Of a stretch of DNA of 5,314 bases, positions 5,312 to 5,314 are shown piece after piece (position 1 is the first letter of the stretch; the number at the start of each line of letters is the position of its first letter). Where the stretch lies: positions 1-5,314 of the forward strand of contig CALIMD010000052.1 of assembly GCA_938028645.1 (NCBI GenBank), written 5' to 3'. The translations under genes and the position numbers were made by a program. This stretch comes from an uncultured Alphaproteobacteria bacterium (GTDB lineage: Bacteria > Pseudomonadota > Alphaproteobacteria > Thalassobaculales > Thalassobaculaceae). A model generated the notes under the pieces. The model was not told the origin of the DNA and searched no databases. It saw only the letters and a program-made list of their open reading frames with translations.

Positions 5312-5314
5312 TTT

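Overview
The window looks like chromosomal DNA of an AT-leaning proteobacterium, most likely an alphaproteobacterium. This rests on the NudC, RluB and RsmD sequences, and especially on two small proteins whose types I know mainly from Alphaproteobacteria: a four-cysteine zinc-ribbon protein and a DUF6481-like charged helix protein. The assignment is inference from remembered families, with no search behind it. I see no IS element, phage gene, CRISPR array, tRNA or rRNA.

Left part (1-2612): the 3' two-thirds of nudC (NAD+/NADH pyrophosphatase, NAD-cap removal from RNA) runs rightwards. It converges, 25 bp apart, on a leftward set of three RNA-modification genes. In transcription order these are a TrmH/SpoU-family RNA 2'-O-methyltransferase (2612-2070), the 23S rRNA pseudouridine synthase rluB (2001-1144) and the 16S rRNA m2G966 methyltransferase rsmD (1178-618). 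rluB and rsmD overlap by 35 bp and are probably translationally coupled. The methyltransferase gene is 68 bp upstream of rluB, and a TATAAT hexamer in that gap could give rluB its own promoter. The block maintains ribosomal RNA (and probably tRNA) modification, with an RNA/NAD-metabolism enzyme next door.

Middle (2613-3739): a 441-bp AT-rich non-coding stretch holds a 19-bp near-perfect palindrome and leads into a 65-aa zinc-ribbon protein with a clear Shine-Dalgarno. Facing it is a 140-aa, extremely charged Ala/Glu/Lys/Arg-rich helical protein on the minus strand. Neither has a known function.

Right part (3740-5314): a second regulatory gap of up to 339 bp carries a sigma70-like promoter (TTGACC-N17-TGTTAT). 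A 9-bp direct repeat spaced 22 bp overlaps it. Downstream come a 12-bp inverted repeat near the predicted transcription start and a long imperfect hairpin. The gap ends in a complete cytoplasmic serine hydrolase of the class C beta-lactamase/family VIII esterase fold (SMSK, YGV and WGG motifs). Its start codon is uncertain (3968 or 4079).

The genes are mostly familiar. The least explained items are the two small uncharacterised proteins and the structured, repeat-containing leader of the serine hydrolase. I found no clear evidence for an undescribed multi-gene system.
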